Part shown: positions 11,701 to 21,724 of the stretch, in pieces
How the letters are laid out: each line of letters begins with the position of its first letter
Numbering within the stretch: position 1 is the stretch's first letter
DNA from: Pseudopyrenochaeta lycopersici
Taxonomy: Eukaryota > Ascomycota > Dothideomycetes > Pleosporales > Pseudopyrenochaetaceae
Direction: 5' to 3'
NCBI GenBank assembly: GCA_003313425.1
Contig: NHZP01000004.1
Span: 682,001-746,000, forward strand
Length of the DNA stretch: 64,000 nt
The notes under the pieces: generated by a model
Seen by the model: the letters and a program-made list of their open reading frames with translations, nothing else
Database searches by the model: none
What the model was told of the DNA's origin: nothing
Position numbers and translations under genes: made by a program

Positions 11701-14700
11701 CTCCTGATGGGTTTGATTACAAAGACAGCAACTATTTCGAGCCGCTAACACCATACATGGATCAGCTTGCGGCCAACAACGAAGGTTCCTCAAAATCCAC
11801 TATACCTAACGTTGCAAGTCCGGGGGTTTCGCAGGCTCACAATGAAAAGAAAGGTGAATCCGGCACTCGTGATAACCAGTCTATCACAGGTGAGATCTAT
11901 GCTCGTATCGACAAGGACGATTTGAGTATATCAGTGGGCTCAGAAGCCTCGGATCGTAGTCACGACGCCAAAGAAGATGCAGAAGCAAAAGCTCAACGAG
12001 GGGACCCAGATACTCGCACGACTTTGTCGAAGGATCTAAACGAACAACATGTTCATGTTGCAGCCGACTCTGAAAGGAAACGTAACATTGTCGAACCTTT
12101 TGTCAACATAGTTGATGACATGTCTGAGAGCATAAACTCTACATTGCAACATGGGGACGACTCGAGCTCACCACCTCTCGGTACCAAGATATCAGATTGC
12201 GACCCAACTGCAGAATCAGTTACTCCGACAATTCTTCGCTGCAATGTTGAAGGTTGCGATGCCGTATACTTAGGTCTGGACCGGAGAAGACAATTGGCTG
12301 AGCACGTAAGACAAAATCATGTGGCATCCTACCCTCAGTATCCTTGCGAAGACAAAGACTGTGATATGGTCTACCTTAAATTAGACGCTCGACTAGCACA
12401 TTATCAAAGAGATCATCCAGATCTTGCTCTTGGGTTTTCAACCCGATTACGAAGATTGTCTTCATCAATGAGTCTTGGTTCATTGGCCAACAGCGAGAAT
12501 TATGGCTCAAGCATTAAAGATCAGGACACAAGCGGGGGACAGCCAGCGTCATCTTCGAATCTCATAAAGCCATCATCACCTCACCAGGATGGATACAAAG
12601 CTTCAGCACAGCAAGTAAGGAGGTCTGCACTTAGTTTCGCTCTTGGACCCACAACACCACCGATTGCTGAACTCGAAGGCGATGAATTTGATTTTAATGC
12701 TATCAGTTCTGAGGCAAATATTAAACCACCACAGCTCGTAGAATCACACAGCTCATTAGCCAAGAAAGGGAAGGTCATGTCAGATGAAACAGGTTACAAG
12801 TTTCCTGGCTACACCAGGCTACCAGATGGCGCCATCCGTTTGTCTGCTAAGACAAATTCGATGGAGCAGCTTACTACAGGCAAGCATTATCCTTCGTGTA
12901 AGATTTGTCATAGTGAAATACCCGATTTGGACTGGGAATCCTTCAGTGAAGGGCCTCTGCTTATCTCCAACTTGATTCAGTGTGAATCTTGCCAATCGCT
13001 GACACCAATCAAAACCCAAGCCAAGGCCATATTGCACGACACGGAATCCCCCAATCTAGATGACATTCAGCAAATGATACAGGATGATGACGATAATATG
13101 TCGGTGGTCTCATCTTACGCCGCTTCAATTGCTTCTGTTTTCTCGGTGCAATCTCTTGCCTCGTCGGCATCAGATCTTTCGAAGGCCAGCGGGTACTCCG
13201 CAGTCCAGATTGCCACTGCCACCAAAGAACTGTTAGCCATCTTTCAAGACGATAAAGTCTTGTTACCACTTTACAAGAGTGCTATAGACAACCCGAGCAT
13301 TGGGCCAGAAAGGCTTCAGAGAAATCTGCGGCGATTGTTCAAAGTCTATTCAGAACACCTTGGAACCGAAGCTAAGGATAGGCTTGAATATTTGGCCTCC
13401 CGACTGGTCGCGCTGAAGGCACCGTGGCTTGCTCAATCTATCATTTGCAAATTTCAGGATGGCCCAGCGAGCCCGAAGATCGCTCAGACTGAGCACCACG
13501 AAGACAGCTCAGACGAGGATGAAGAGATAGATGATGATGAACAAGGGAGCTCACATCGGGTTCACGAGGATGTTTTCGAAGACTTCGTCGGCCTCCGCGA
13601 ATTCCTAGTGGGAAGTGAAGCGTTCAAGACGTTGCAGATTCAGGTACAAGCCTTCGTCTTGCCGAAACCAACAGACCCGCGAAGGAAGGATACCATGGGT
13701 GAAGTAGTGTTGACTTTCGGGAAAGGTACCAAGCACACTTTCACAAATGCATGCGGACGCGGAAGATCAACCAAAAGAACCTTGCTGCTTTTGGTTGCAG
13801 ATCTCAAAAAGATTGTAGATGGACTCTTCAGTCAGATGGATATGCTCTTCCTTGCAAGCGCTGTGCTGTGGCTTTTTGTGGATGCGCTTTTCCTACTGAC
13901 AGATGACATTCTAATCGCTACAGGCCAGCTGGAGTCGGCACTCGAGCAACATCAAGTACGGTTGAGATGGCAATGCGTATGGGCCACCCATCTCCTTACC
14001 GAATCATGTTTCGTTTGATTCTGGATTTGCTAACTTTATTTAGGCGTGTGGCGACCATCTTTATAGTGATGTTGAAGAACTTCGTGAGGGTGGTGTTGCA
14101 GAGCTTGTAGCACACATGCAACGCACACCTGGCATTGCAGTCTCTGCAACACGGTTCAATCAGCATTCGAGCAATCAGCGATACATTGCACCACGTCCGG
14201 GTCAATGGCTTCGGAATGCAGTCACTAAGGTTTCGTCTGCGTTCGGGCAACCGTCTAAATCAACAGCCTGTCTACCACAACATAACACGTCGTGCTCAGC
14301 TACTGTTTGTTCGTCGTCCAATAACATCCAATCTCAACAGCAGATTCTTCATTTGTTGGCCTGCATGCACCGCAACCGTCAGCGGAAAATCCTTCAGCAA
14401 GATCGCATTGAGGATGTCAAGACAGATCGTGCATTACTCTGCTTTCTGCGCCGGCAGTACATACGCCATCGGGGTCGGTTCTTACACATGATCACCTTGA
14501 AGCATGTGAAAGGGATTTTCTTTGTCAAATTTCGCCTTCCAATAGGTGGCAGCGTGGATGTCCGCCATCATAATCCATGTTGTGTAGCTAACTCTGCGGC
14601 ACCAACGTCGTGCGAATGCATTCCGCCGCCGCCTAAGGTGGAACCATCTCCCACAGCAGAATATCGGTGTATACCAGGCCCACCAGCGACATATCCACCT

Positions 14701-15045
14701 GTGCCGCCAGAATATCTCTCTAGCCTGTTTACATGTCCGACTGATGCACACCAAGACGACACTTGGATCCTAGATCAATTACCGAAACGTACATGTGGAG
14801 AACTTCAGGGAAAGATAGGACAACCGGCTGAGGGGTGGGGGATATACTATCAAGAAGGCTGGGATCGCGATATGATTGCGCTGGTTGTTTTTGTAGTCTT
14901 TGTGTTAGCTAGTCTACTTTTTGGGATACTTTGGTCAAAGTTTCAGTTCGATATCCAGAGCGCTTTCGGGGTCAGCGCTTATATGTGTACTGCCGGCGGG
15001 ATTCTTGTGACCTTGATTACCACACATGGGGAGAGGTTGGGATAG
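8796..15045 (+). CDS. Giant Myb/C2H2-like/transmembrane fungal protein (2,060 aa)
   Basis: Exons 8796-13976 and 14044-15045 (67-nt GT-AG intron). The order is: a disordered Ser/Pro/Arg-rich first 750 residues; a zinc-finger-like unit CTVEGCSATFQG...HMVHEH (about 776-804); a Myb/SANT-like segment (WEQIGDFFPGRSLGTLQARY, about 855-906); paired finger-like units CNVEGCDAVYLG and CEDKDCDMVYLK (about 1147-1207); a Cys4 knuckle CKIC...CESC (about 1362-1404); a helical domain (about 1461-1552); an acidic patch; and a hydrophobic segment (about 1680-1710). Exon 2 carries the fungal C-terminal module with ACLPQHN-, LACMHRNRQRK- and GWGIYYQEGWD-like motifs, then two membrane helices (about 2003-2023 and 2034-2056). 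That C-terminal module is widespread in uncharacterised fungal multidomain proteins. DNA-binding-like modules on a membrane-anchored chain suggest a tethered regulator or a surveillance-type protein, but function is unknown. Confidence 0.85.
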
Positions 15046-15082
15046 CTTCTACCCATGGAAATCCTTCAGGGGTTCCATTTTG

Positions 15083-16915
15083 TTAGACTCGCAGGCGCGC
15101 CACAACAAACGAGGCCACTACATAAATACACTACAGAACGTTAAACAATACGTTCTACAGCGCAGTTCTTTTGAGGTTCACTTACGCCAGATATGAAATA
15201 TGGCAAGCCTAAGCCAACACCCCCTAATTTGATCGCTTGCACCCATAAAATGGTCATTAGGGGAGCACCGACTAGAGAGCCAAGTGTTTTGGTAAGCATG
15301 ACAATGCTGAAGTCTTGAATATCCGAGTGCCCAAGTGCAATGAGAGGTGACTTCACGAGTGACATCGTGAACACCGGTAGAGCTGATCCCATGGCATAGA
15401 GTATGAGTGCTAATTACGTCAGCTTGGTGGGATCTGATATAGACCAAGGTGGCCTACCAGCGAGTAGCATCCAAAACCTAAAGGCTAAAGCTATGCAAAA
15501 TACGCCAACAACCGAGATTATGATGCTAGCTTCGGCTCCGAGGATGTTGAGACGAACTTCGGAGCCATGCACAACTTTTGATGACATCGAGGCGCGAATG
15601 ATGCGCGGAACGATGATGGCAAGCAAAGTGAAATTTACCAAGGCTTTAGCAGAAAGCATATATCCAGCCTAAACAACAAGTCAGATGAAATCTCAACAAC
15701 CCTGAGTGTATGACCAGGTTTACCTCTGCAAATGTCCATTGATATCTTTTCGAAATATATTGCACAAGAAGTTTTGTATCCGAACTGGCTAGAGCGGTGA
15801 GAAAGAACGAGCAGAGAAGGACCTGGAAGTTCCGACGGCCAATGACCAAACGTATCATCTTACGTATTGCTTGGATGACGCTCTGAAAAATGCCTGGCTG
15901 CGTTTCAAAGGCATTGGAAAACCGGTGGGGGCTAGAGTCCCTTCTTCCCAGCAGCGGCCCAATCTCTTCGGCTCTCTCAGCACCGGCTTCGGCGGATGCT
16001 ATGGTTGCCATAGTTGGTACTTGGGTACTGGGTAGTAAGCTAATTATCGGTACCGCACATGTGAGCAGTGCGATGTTGATCCAAAACGGAAGCCATAAGT
16101 GTTTGCTCATGGTAAACGACGCAAGGGTAGGGCCCATGAATGACACAACATACGACGTAGAGCTGACATATGAAAAGTATGATGCCCTATAGATCATCAG
16201 CATCATGTGTCACCGATTAGTATACCGACGGCTACTTGCCGCTCAACATATCCGTTTGCCAACGCCGAAGTCAGCGTAAAGATGGTAGACTGGAAGACAC
16301 AATCGCCGCCAAAAACATTCAAGAACGGCCCCGCAATGATTGCATTTGTTGGAAGAAGGTGATGGTAATGCCCTGGTGCAGTCTTAATTCCACATTCCAC
16401 ATATTCAATAACATATCTTCGTTATACGCACCCACAGCAATCGCCCAAGCACTCATGAACAGCCTCGGCACCAGATTACACCACAGCACAACCCGAACCC
16501 CCCAGCGCTCAGCAACAAAACTGAACGGGATGGTCACGATGAAATCTGTGGTACTAGGAATTAGCCGAACCACGGTTGCAATCCGAACGCAGGAACCGTC
16601 ACACCACTATCACATACCGCACACGACGAGTGTCGTTTCCATGATCCCCTGTAACCATGCTAGCTGCCGCTGGACTTGATCAATTTTGCACAATTTTTCT
16701 GGGATGGCGCCATCGGACTGGATGGAACTTGAGCCATGGCGTTGATAGTGCTCTTCACAAAGGCGTAGTTCGATCACTCGGTTGAGGGGAAGGGTATATA
16801 GAACTGCTGATAAGTGTACTAAGACAAGGAGCAAGACTAAGGGCCAGATTCTGTGTTTGCCAGGCGCGGGATGCGTCGGAGATGGAGTACGAGATAGCAT
16901 TGGTGCTGGGTTCAT
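15083..16915 (-). CDS. MFS transporter (496 aa, seven exons)
   Basis: Major facilitator superfamily permease in the plasma or organelle membrane; substrate unknown. Exons: 16915-16618, 16545-16432, 16372-16240, 16186-15724, 15668-15458, 15409-15186, 15130-15083. The assembled chain has the expected hydrophobic segments, starting with WPLVLLLVLVHLSAVLYTLP, and carries the family-typical stretches IAGPFLNVFGGDCVFQSTIF and YFSYVSSTSYVVSFMGPTLA. A hydrophilic mid-loop (EAGAERAEEIGPLLGRRDSS) follows, and it closes with a last helix ending VARLRV. Intron 3 (16239-16187) uses a GC donor, GAGCG|GCAAGT, the only choice that joins YVER to ASYF in frame. The stop lies 37 bp from the stop of the giant gene, so their 3' UTRs probably overlap. 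A transposon sits 98 bp upstream of the start codon. Confidence 0.88.
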
Positions 16916-17014
16916 GGTAATGGTTTGTGAAGCAGCGGCTCTCTGCTGTCATTCGTCACCATTCCTCATTGCGAGCTTTCTATCACGTTTCGAACTGGTC
17001 TGACGACTGACATA

Positions 17015-17050
17015 CCGTATAAATTCGACACAGTTGTTGAACGCTAGGCA
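17015..17050 (+). repeat. Left terminal inverted repeat of the transposon
   Basis: 36 bp, the exact reverse complement of 19654-19689. The match extends imperfectly inward for about five more bases (AGGGT against GGGGT). Confidence 0.95.
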
Positions 17051-17213
17051 AGGGTTTTCGGGCAACCAGTGGGGCTGTCGTAAGCGGCCAAATAGCAACC
17101 CTTGATTGTTTTGTGACGGAGATGAGACACCCCTGGAAAATTTTATTAGCGCTGATCACTAAAATAGTTCAAGTGCAGGTCTCAGCCAGTCCCCTCGCAA
17201 ACCAACTCAGCCA

Positions 17214-17244
17214 GCTGCTCGGCTAGCTGCTCGGCTGGCTGCTC
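17214..17244 (+). repeat. 12-bp subterminal tandem repeat in the transposon
   Basis: The unit GCTGCTCGGCTA/G occurs at 17214-17225 and 17226-17237, followed by a 7-base partial copy. Such subterminal repeats can be transposase binding sites; that role is inferred here. Confidence 0.6.
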
Positions 17245-17250
17245 ACTAAC

Positions 17251-19114
17251 ATGGCTCGAGTTCCACTTCAGCAGGTGAGCTCCAGTACGCTCAACTCTCT
17301 CCGTTCTACAAAAGTGAAGGTAGGACGTAAGAAAAAAACAATGAAGGATCTTATTAGTACGAGAGCTGCATACAAACCTCCTCCTGCTCAACGACAAGAT
17401 AACGTTGTGCGTTCCAACAAGAAGAAGGTCAAGATTATTACCTACCTCCTTAACTACCGGATTACAGAGCCTGACGTACACCTTAGCCTTAAACAGAAGC
17501 AGCGTTACCTTAAAGGCCTCTCGTGGGATAGTTTTTATAGGCCTCCAACAGCTGATGAGGCTACTGAGCACTTCAAAGTACCCGCAAGTACTATTAGAAA
17601 TATATAGTATAACCGGGCTACGATCGTGGAGCTTGGAACTAAGAAACGGCGCGACGCATTAAAAGTGAAAGGTGAAAAGCTACCCAAGCTTAAGCTCCTA
17701 TTATTTGGACAGTTTATTAAGTAGAGGCAGATAGGACGTAAGGCATCAAGGTTCTGGTTCCAACGGAGGGCAAGGCTACTGTACTAGACAATTTTTAGTG
17801 TTAACCCTAATTTGCCTAGTAAAGTAAGTATTTACTAGTAAGCTACATATAAATACTTACACCTGTAAGCAGGATAGCTTTAAGTTTTCAAATAGCTAGT
17901 TTCAAGGCTTCTGCCGTCGATAGGATATCACGTAGAGACGCCTCACCCACGCTGCTCAGCAGCTACCAGCCTACTATCTTAAGTATATGAATCGGTTTCT
18001 AAGGTTTATCCGTCACAATTTAATTATTCAGATAGGCTGCTTTACGTTTTGGCGCTTCAAGCTATCTTCGATTGTGAATATAGATGAAGTGCCTATACCT
18101 TTTAAGTTCTTCGATGGTTATACCTACCATCTTAAAGGCGAGCGTACAGTAACTAGTACTATACGTAATAGTAGCTGGTCTAAGCGTCAGGCAACTCTAA
18201 TCTTATACATCTTTGCTAATAGGGTACCTCAATTAAAGCCAAAGCTGATCTTTCACGGTGTGCCAAATAGCAAGATTCAGCGGCAAGAGCAGCGACTTTG
18301 GGACCCTCGTGTTACTGTAGAGCTATCAGCGTCAGCTTACAACAATAAGGAACTATTAGTCAAATAGATAGAGCAAGAGCTATTAGAGCAGCTTGGTAGT
18401 GAGGAGGAGAGCTTACTAGTAATAGACTCCGCGAGTTTCCATAAAACTGAGCAAGTAAAGCAGCTGCTTCAGAAAAATCGAGTTACGCTGGCAGTTATCC
18501 CTCCAGGATGTACAGGACTGCTTCAACCACTAGATGTTGCTATCAATAAGGCCTTCAAAGCATTATTGAGGTCTCACCTTAAGCACATCCTAGAGGTTGA
18601 GGTAGCGGGTGACTTAAGCGACCGAGCTGCAATCTCTGCTAGGCGAATAGCAGTAACTAGAGCAGTCGGCGAGGCCTAGGATGACCTTTGTGACAACAAA
18701 CGGCAGCTAGTCGTGCAATCCTTTGTCCATACAGGCATCGCAGTAAGTCCTACTAGTTCTAAGGACTATCTAATCTCTATCAAGGATTTCGAAGGCAAGG
18801 TTAACTTTACTGGGTGGGAGAAAGAGGATAAGGGTAAGGTTAATGAGGCTACTGCAAACATAAAATTAGAGTCTGACGATAGCTTTAGCTGGAGCTTACC
18901 TAAGGATAAGGGCGAATTTTTAGCTCGTCAAAAGCACCTGTATTAGTTAGAAGCGGTTCCAAGTTTAAGGCAACTCTGCAGGCAGAGGAGCCTACAAGGG
19001 ACAAGCCAGCTTAGGAAGCAAGATCTCATTAAGAGGTTGCTTAAGGTTGACGCAGCAGGCATGTCTGCGACCAACCCAATCCTTGTTGATCTGCTCGCAA
19101 ATGAAGCTCTATAA
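17251..19114 (+). pseudogene. Pogo/Fot1-like DDE transposase with nine TAG stops
   Basis: Reading from ATG 17251, with one probable intron starting near GTAAGT at about 17824 (just before the second-frame segment) and ending just before 17874, gives a full transposase. It has an N-terminal HTH region, a CENP-B-type HTH stretch (QGF...RRLTHAAQQLPAYYLKYMNRF), and DDE residues in NIDEVPIPFKF, LLVIDSASFHK and GLLQPLDVAINK. A SAP-like tail follows (LCRQRSL...RKQDLIKRLL) and a natural TAA at 19112-19114. Nine in-frame stops interrupt it (17605, 17722, 17785, 17897, 17921, 17933, 18365, 18677, 18944) and every one is TAG. Several fall where relatives carry Trp, which fits TGG-to-TAG change by repeat-induced point mutation. 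The gene cannot make functional transposase. Confidence 0.85.
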
Positions 19115-19653
19115 CTAGAAAATACTAGCTAGTCTTCCTGCGAGATCGTGAGCTTGAGGGGGGCAAAAAGGCAGGCGATAGAGAGGCGTCAAGAAAAGCT
19201 AAGGTAGTGGTGGTAGTAGAAGGTAAGGGTAGTAAGTGTGGTAGTGGTAGAGCTCAAGCTTAGTGGTAGAGTTCTTGAACTTTCTATCGCCTATTTCCTA
19301 ATTAGGCTTAGTACTGCGCTGCTACCAAACAGACAGCTTTTAATATGAGGTAGTAGTACAGTGTTCAAGTAGTAGACATATTTTATATAGTAATCGCCTA
19401 TAAAACTGTCCCAGCTCTCAGCAACTATAGCTATTTGATAGCAACAAGTTGTCAGGTTGCCAGCAAGCGTAGGGCACGAGCCACCTTCACCAAAACAACC
19501 TCAAAACCCTTCAAAAAAGTAGGTATCGCAGCAACTCAATAGTAAACAAAGCTGCAGGTAGACTGGAAATCAGGGTTGATGTTCGGTTTGCAGGGGTTCT
19601 CATACTAAACTACATTCGGTGCGATCTAAGATCGTCCGGCTGTCTCCGACCCC

Positions 19654-19689
19654 TGCCTAGCGTTCAACAACTGTGTCGAATTTATACGG
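19654..19689 (-). repeat. Right terminal inverted repeat of the transposon
   Basis: 36 bp, perfectly complementary to 17015-17050 and followed by the TA duplication at 19690-19691. Confidence 0.95.
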
Positions 19690-19691
19690 TA

Positions 19692-20291
19692 GACGCGCAG
19701 TCATTCGTTTCGAGTTGAATGCAGCACTCCCATCTCTGAGCGCGATAAGATAAGCTTCACGTGATCCGCAATCGTCAACCTCTAATGCGGATACTAGCGG
19801 ATGAGAATCACGTACTCAAGCGTTTACCGTTCGAATAAAAGATTGAGCAGTCATGAGCAAGACAATCATGGTACGCTAATTTTGTAAACAATGTGAGGTA
19901 CGCGTTCTCGCTATTACCACAGTCCAGACTCAATTTCGACCGAAGCCACTCATGAAGGGCTACCCTAGTCCCTTGGACGGCCAGCGCATCACGCTATCGA
20001 ACCACACGTGCAGCAAGCTCGTCAGCCAATCTGCCCCTATACTTCATCATCTCCAGCCACGATGATCCCTTTAAACCTCAGCCCGTCGATTGCCAATGGC
20101 CAAAATCCTGCTATCGGGCCCATTTGCCTCTCCGGCATCCCGCGCGGCACATGTTGTGGTTTCATCAAGAGCTGAGCATCCTTGCAAAGGGAATACGGTC
20201 ACGGGCATCCCCGGTTTACGCAACGCCACGCATCCTCGCTGGTGCCGAGAGCTCATCGGTAGTTTTCATGTCGACATTGGGGGCGCGATAT
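19692..20291. other. Intergenic, no gene seen
   Basis: 600 bp between the transposon and the 3' end of the small membrane-protein gene. Only short frames antisense to that gene are present. Confidence 0.4.
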
Positions 20292-20823
20292 TCACATGAA
20301 GCCTTCGCAGTATCCGTAGCCATTGCGCGCGACGCATCGCGCCCAGGCTAGCTCTGCGCATCTGTCGCCTCCATTACGAGCGTAGCAATTGTCCTTCAGC
20401 TTGGCCTTCTCGTGTTTGACTGCAAGATATCCACCAAGCGTGCAGCCAGTCACAACGAGTGTGAAGAGGAGTAATATCGCAATAATGCGGGCTTTGTTGT
20501 TCCTACACCGCTTTCTCAATCTATCCAGTCTGCAGTCCTGGCCACTCCCCGAATCTAGTGAGATGTAGCTCCGCCGCCAAGGTATGCTATCGAGGACGTC
20601 GAAAGACTCGATTGATGCGGGAGATGGTGGGCTGGACGTTGGGTCAGACTCAGCATATCGAGGACAGAGCAGACTGTTTGCGACAGCAGTGTCATCGTCG
20701 GTGTAGTTCGAGAGGGGCATGTAGCCTATTGATGGTCTCGAGATTGAAATCGAGATCTTGAGTAATTAGTCTTGTAGAGCCGCTGATAGGACGACGCAAG
20801 CGCCGTGTACTCACCGGAGCCAT
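20292..20823 (-). CDS. Small single-pass membrane protein with duplicated Cys motif (157 aa)
   Basis: Exons 20823-20815 (only ATG GCT CCG) and 20756-20292, joined by a 58-nt GTGAGT...CAAG intron. The frame is also open from an internal ATG at 20720, giving 142 aa, so the micro-exon start is inferred. The layout is a Ser/Pro/Asp-rich N-terminal half, a basic stop (RLRKRCRNNKAR), one clear membrane helix (IIAILLLFTLVVTGCTLGGY), a short basic linker, and a C-terminal tail of about 35 residues. In the tail the pattern C-x-ARNG-x3-C occurs twice in near tandem (CYARNGGDRC and CVARNGYGYC). A type II topology with a disulfide-stabilised outer tail is plausible. I do not recognise a family; an effector-like or cell-surface role is speculation. 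Confidence 0.7.
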
Positions 20824-21724
20824 ATTCGCCAGCGTTTGCAGTAAAGTATCATAGAATAAGACCCTTCGAATGAGCAGAGCAGAGCAATCTTTAAGACTTG
20901 ACGTCGCATTGACGGTGATGAAACATCATCGAGTGGGTAATACCTGCGGCGCAGGGCGCATCGCGTCCACTCGCCCAATGCATCTCATGAGCAACGTTGG
21001 AGACTGAAACACTGGGCAAGGAGAAAGACCATGGAAAAAGGCGTGCATGGAAGACCAATCCTTTATATTTGGCGACCGTTTTCTCTAACTAATGCTCGTC
21101 ATAAGCCCTTTTCAGCCCGCTGTCAAGTACAATCTGATGAGCCCTACAAACTTAGGCTAACCCATGATCCATGCCTACTGCATGCTGTATTTTTTCACGA
21201 TCCTCCGCATATGCAAAAGAGACACAGACGCCCAGAGATCAAACGGGGCCTGACTAAATTTTGAAAAGAGAAAAGTAGGGTATCTCTGCTCGCCAAAGCA
21301 AACAACAATTGCGAGTGAGCTAAATTGTGCTGCTACCGCCCCGAATGAGGGGCATTCGTGTTCCAATTTCAGCCTGTAGTTGCTCGTCCTTCATTCGGAC
21401 TACCCATATTAGATGGATGCTATATCCAAGAAGGGGGGGAAGCCTGATCTGACCGTGGTCAATTAGGCAAGGTGGTGAACGACTCATTATTTTTAGAGTC
21501 AGATGTAACATAGGAAATGCTCGAACAGAAAAGGGGACTTCTTTGATATCGCAGTGAAAAGGAAACAGACGCTTGCAAATGCTGGACGAATTGACCACGC
21601 TATGACGCTCATACACGAATATTTTTGGTACAACGAAATACCTATGGGCGATATGAGCGTCCATGGCAGTTGATGATTTTTCGACAGTTGAGATCAACAG
21701 GTATTCCTCAGCGAAGAGGATCTT
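20824..21724. other. Intergenic, no gene seen
   Basis: 900 bp holding the promoter of the small membrane-protein gene and the 3' flank of the cyclin gene. Only short frames without domain signal are present. Confidence 0.4.

Larger units (their letters stand above)
17015..19689 (+). mobile_element. Tc1/mariner-pogo-like DNA transposon, inactivated copy
   Basis: A 2,675-bp element bounded by perfect 36-bp terminal inverted repeats (17015-17050 and 19654-19689; outermost bases CCGTATAAATTCGACACAGT) and flanked on both sides by TA (17013-17014 and 19690-19691), the target-site duplication of the Tc1/mariner superfamily. It encodes a single pogo/Fot1-like transposase on the plus strand, broken by TAG codons. 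About 200 bp at the left end and 540 bp at the right end are non-coding. The termini are undecayed although the gene is dead, so insertion is probably fairly recent or the ends could still be mobilised in trans. It lies in the proximal upstream region of the MFS gene. Confidence 0.93.

Noticed and set aside
19115..19653. Possible second gene in the right part of the transposon
   Set aside because: No open frame of note; this part holds G/T-rich low-complexity sequence and is non-coding element DNA.
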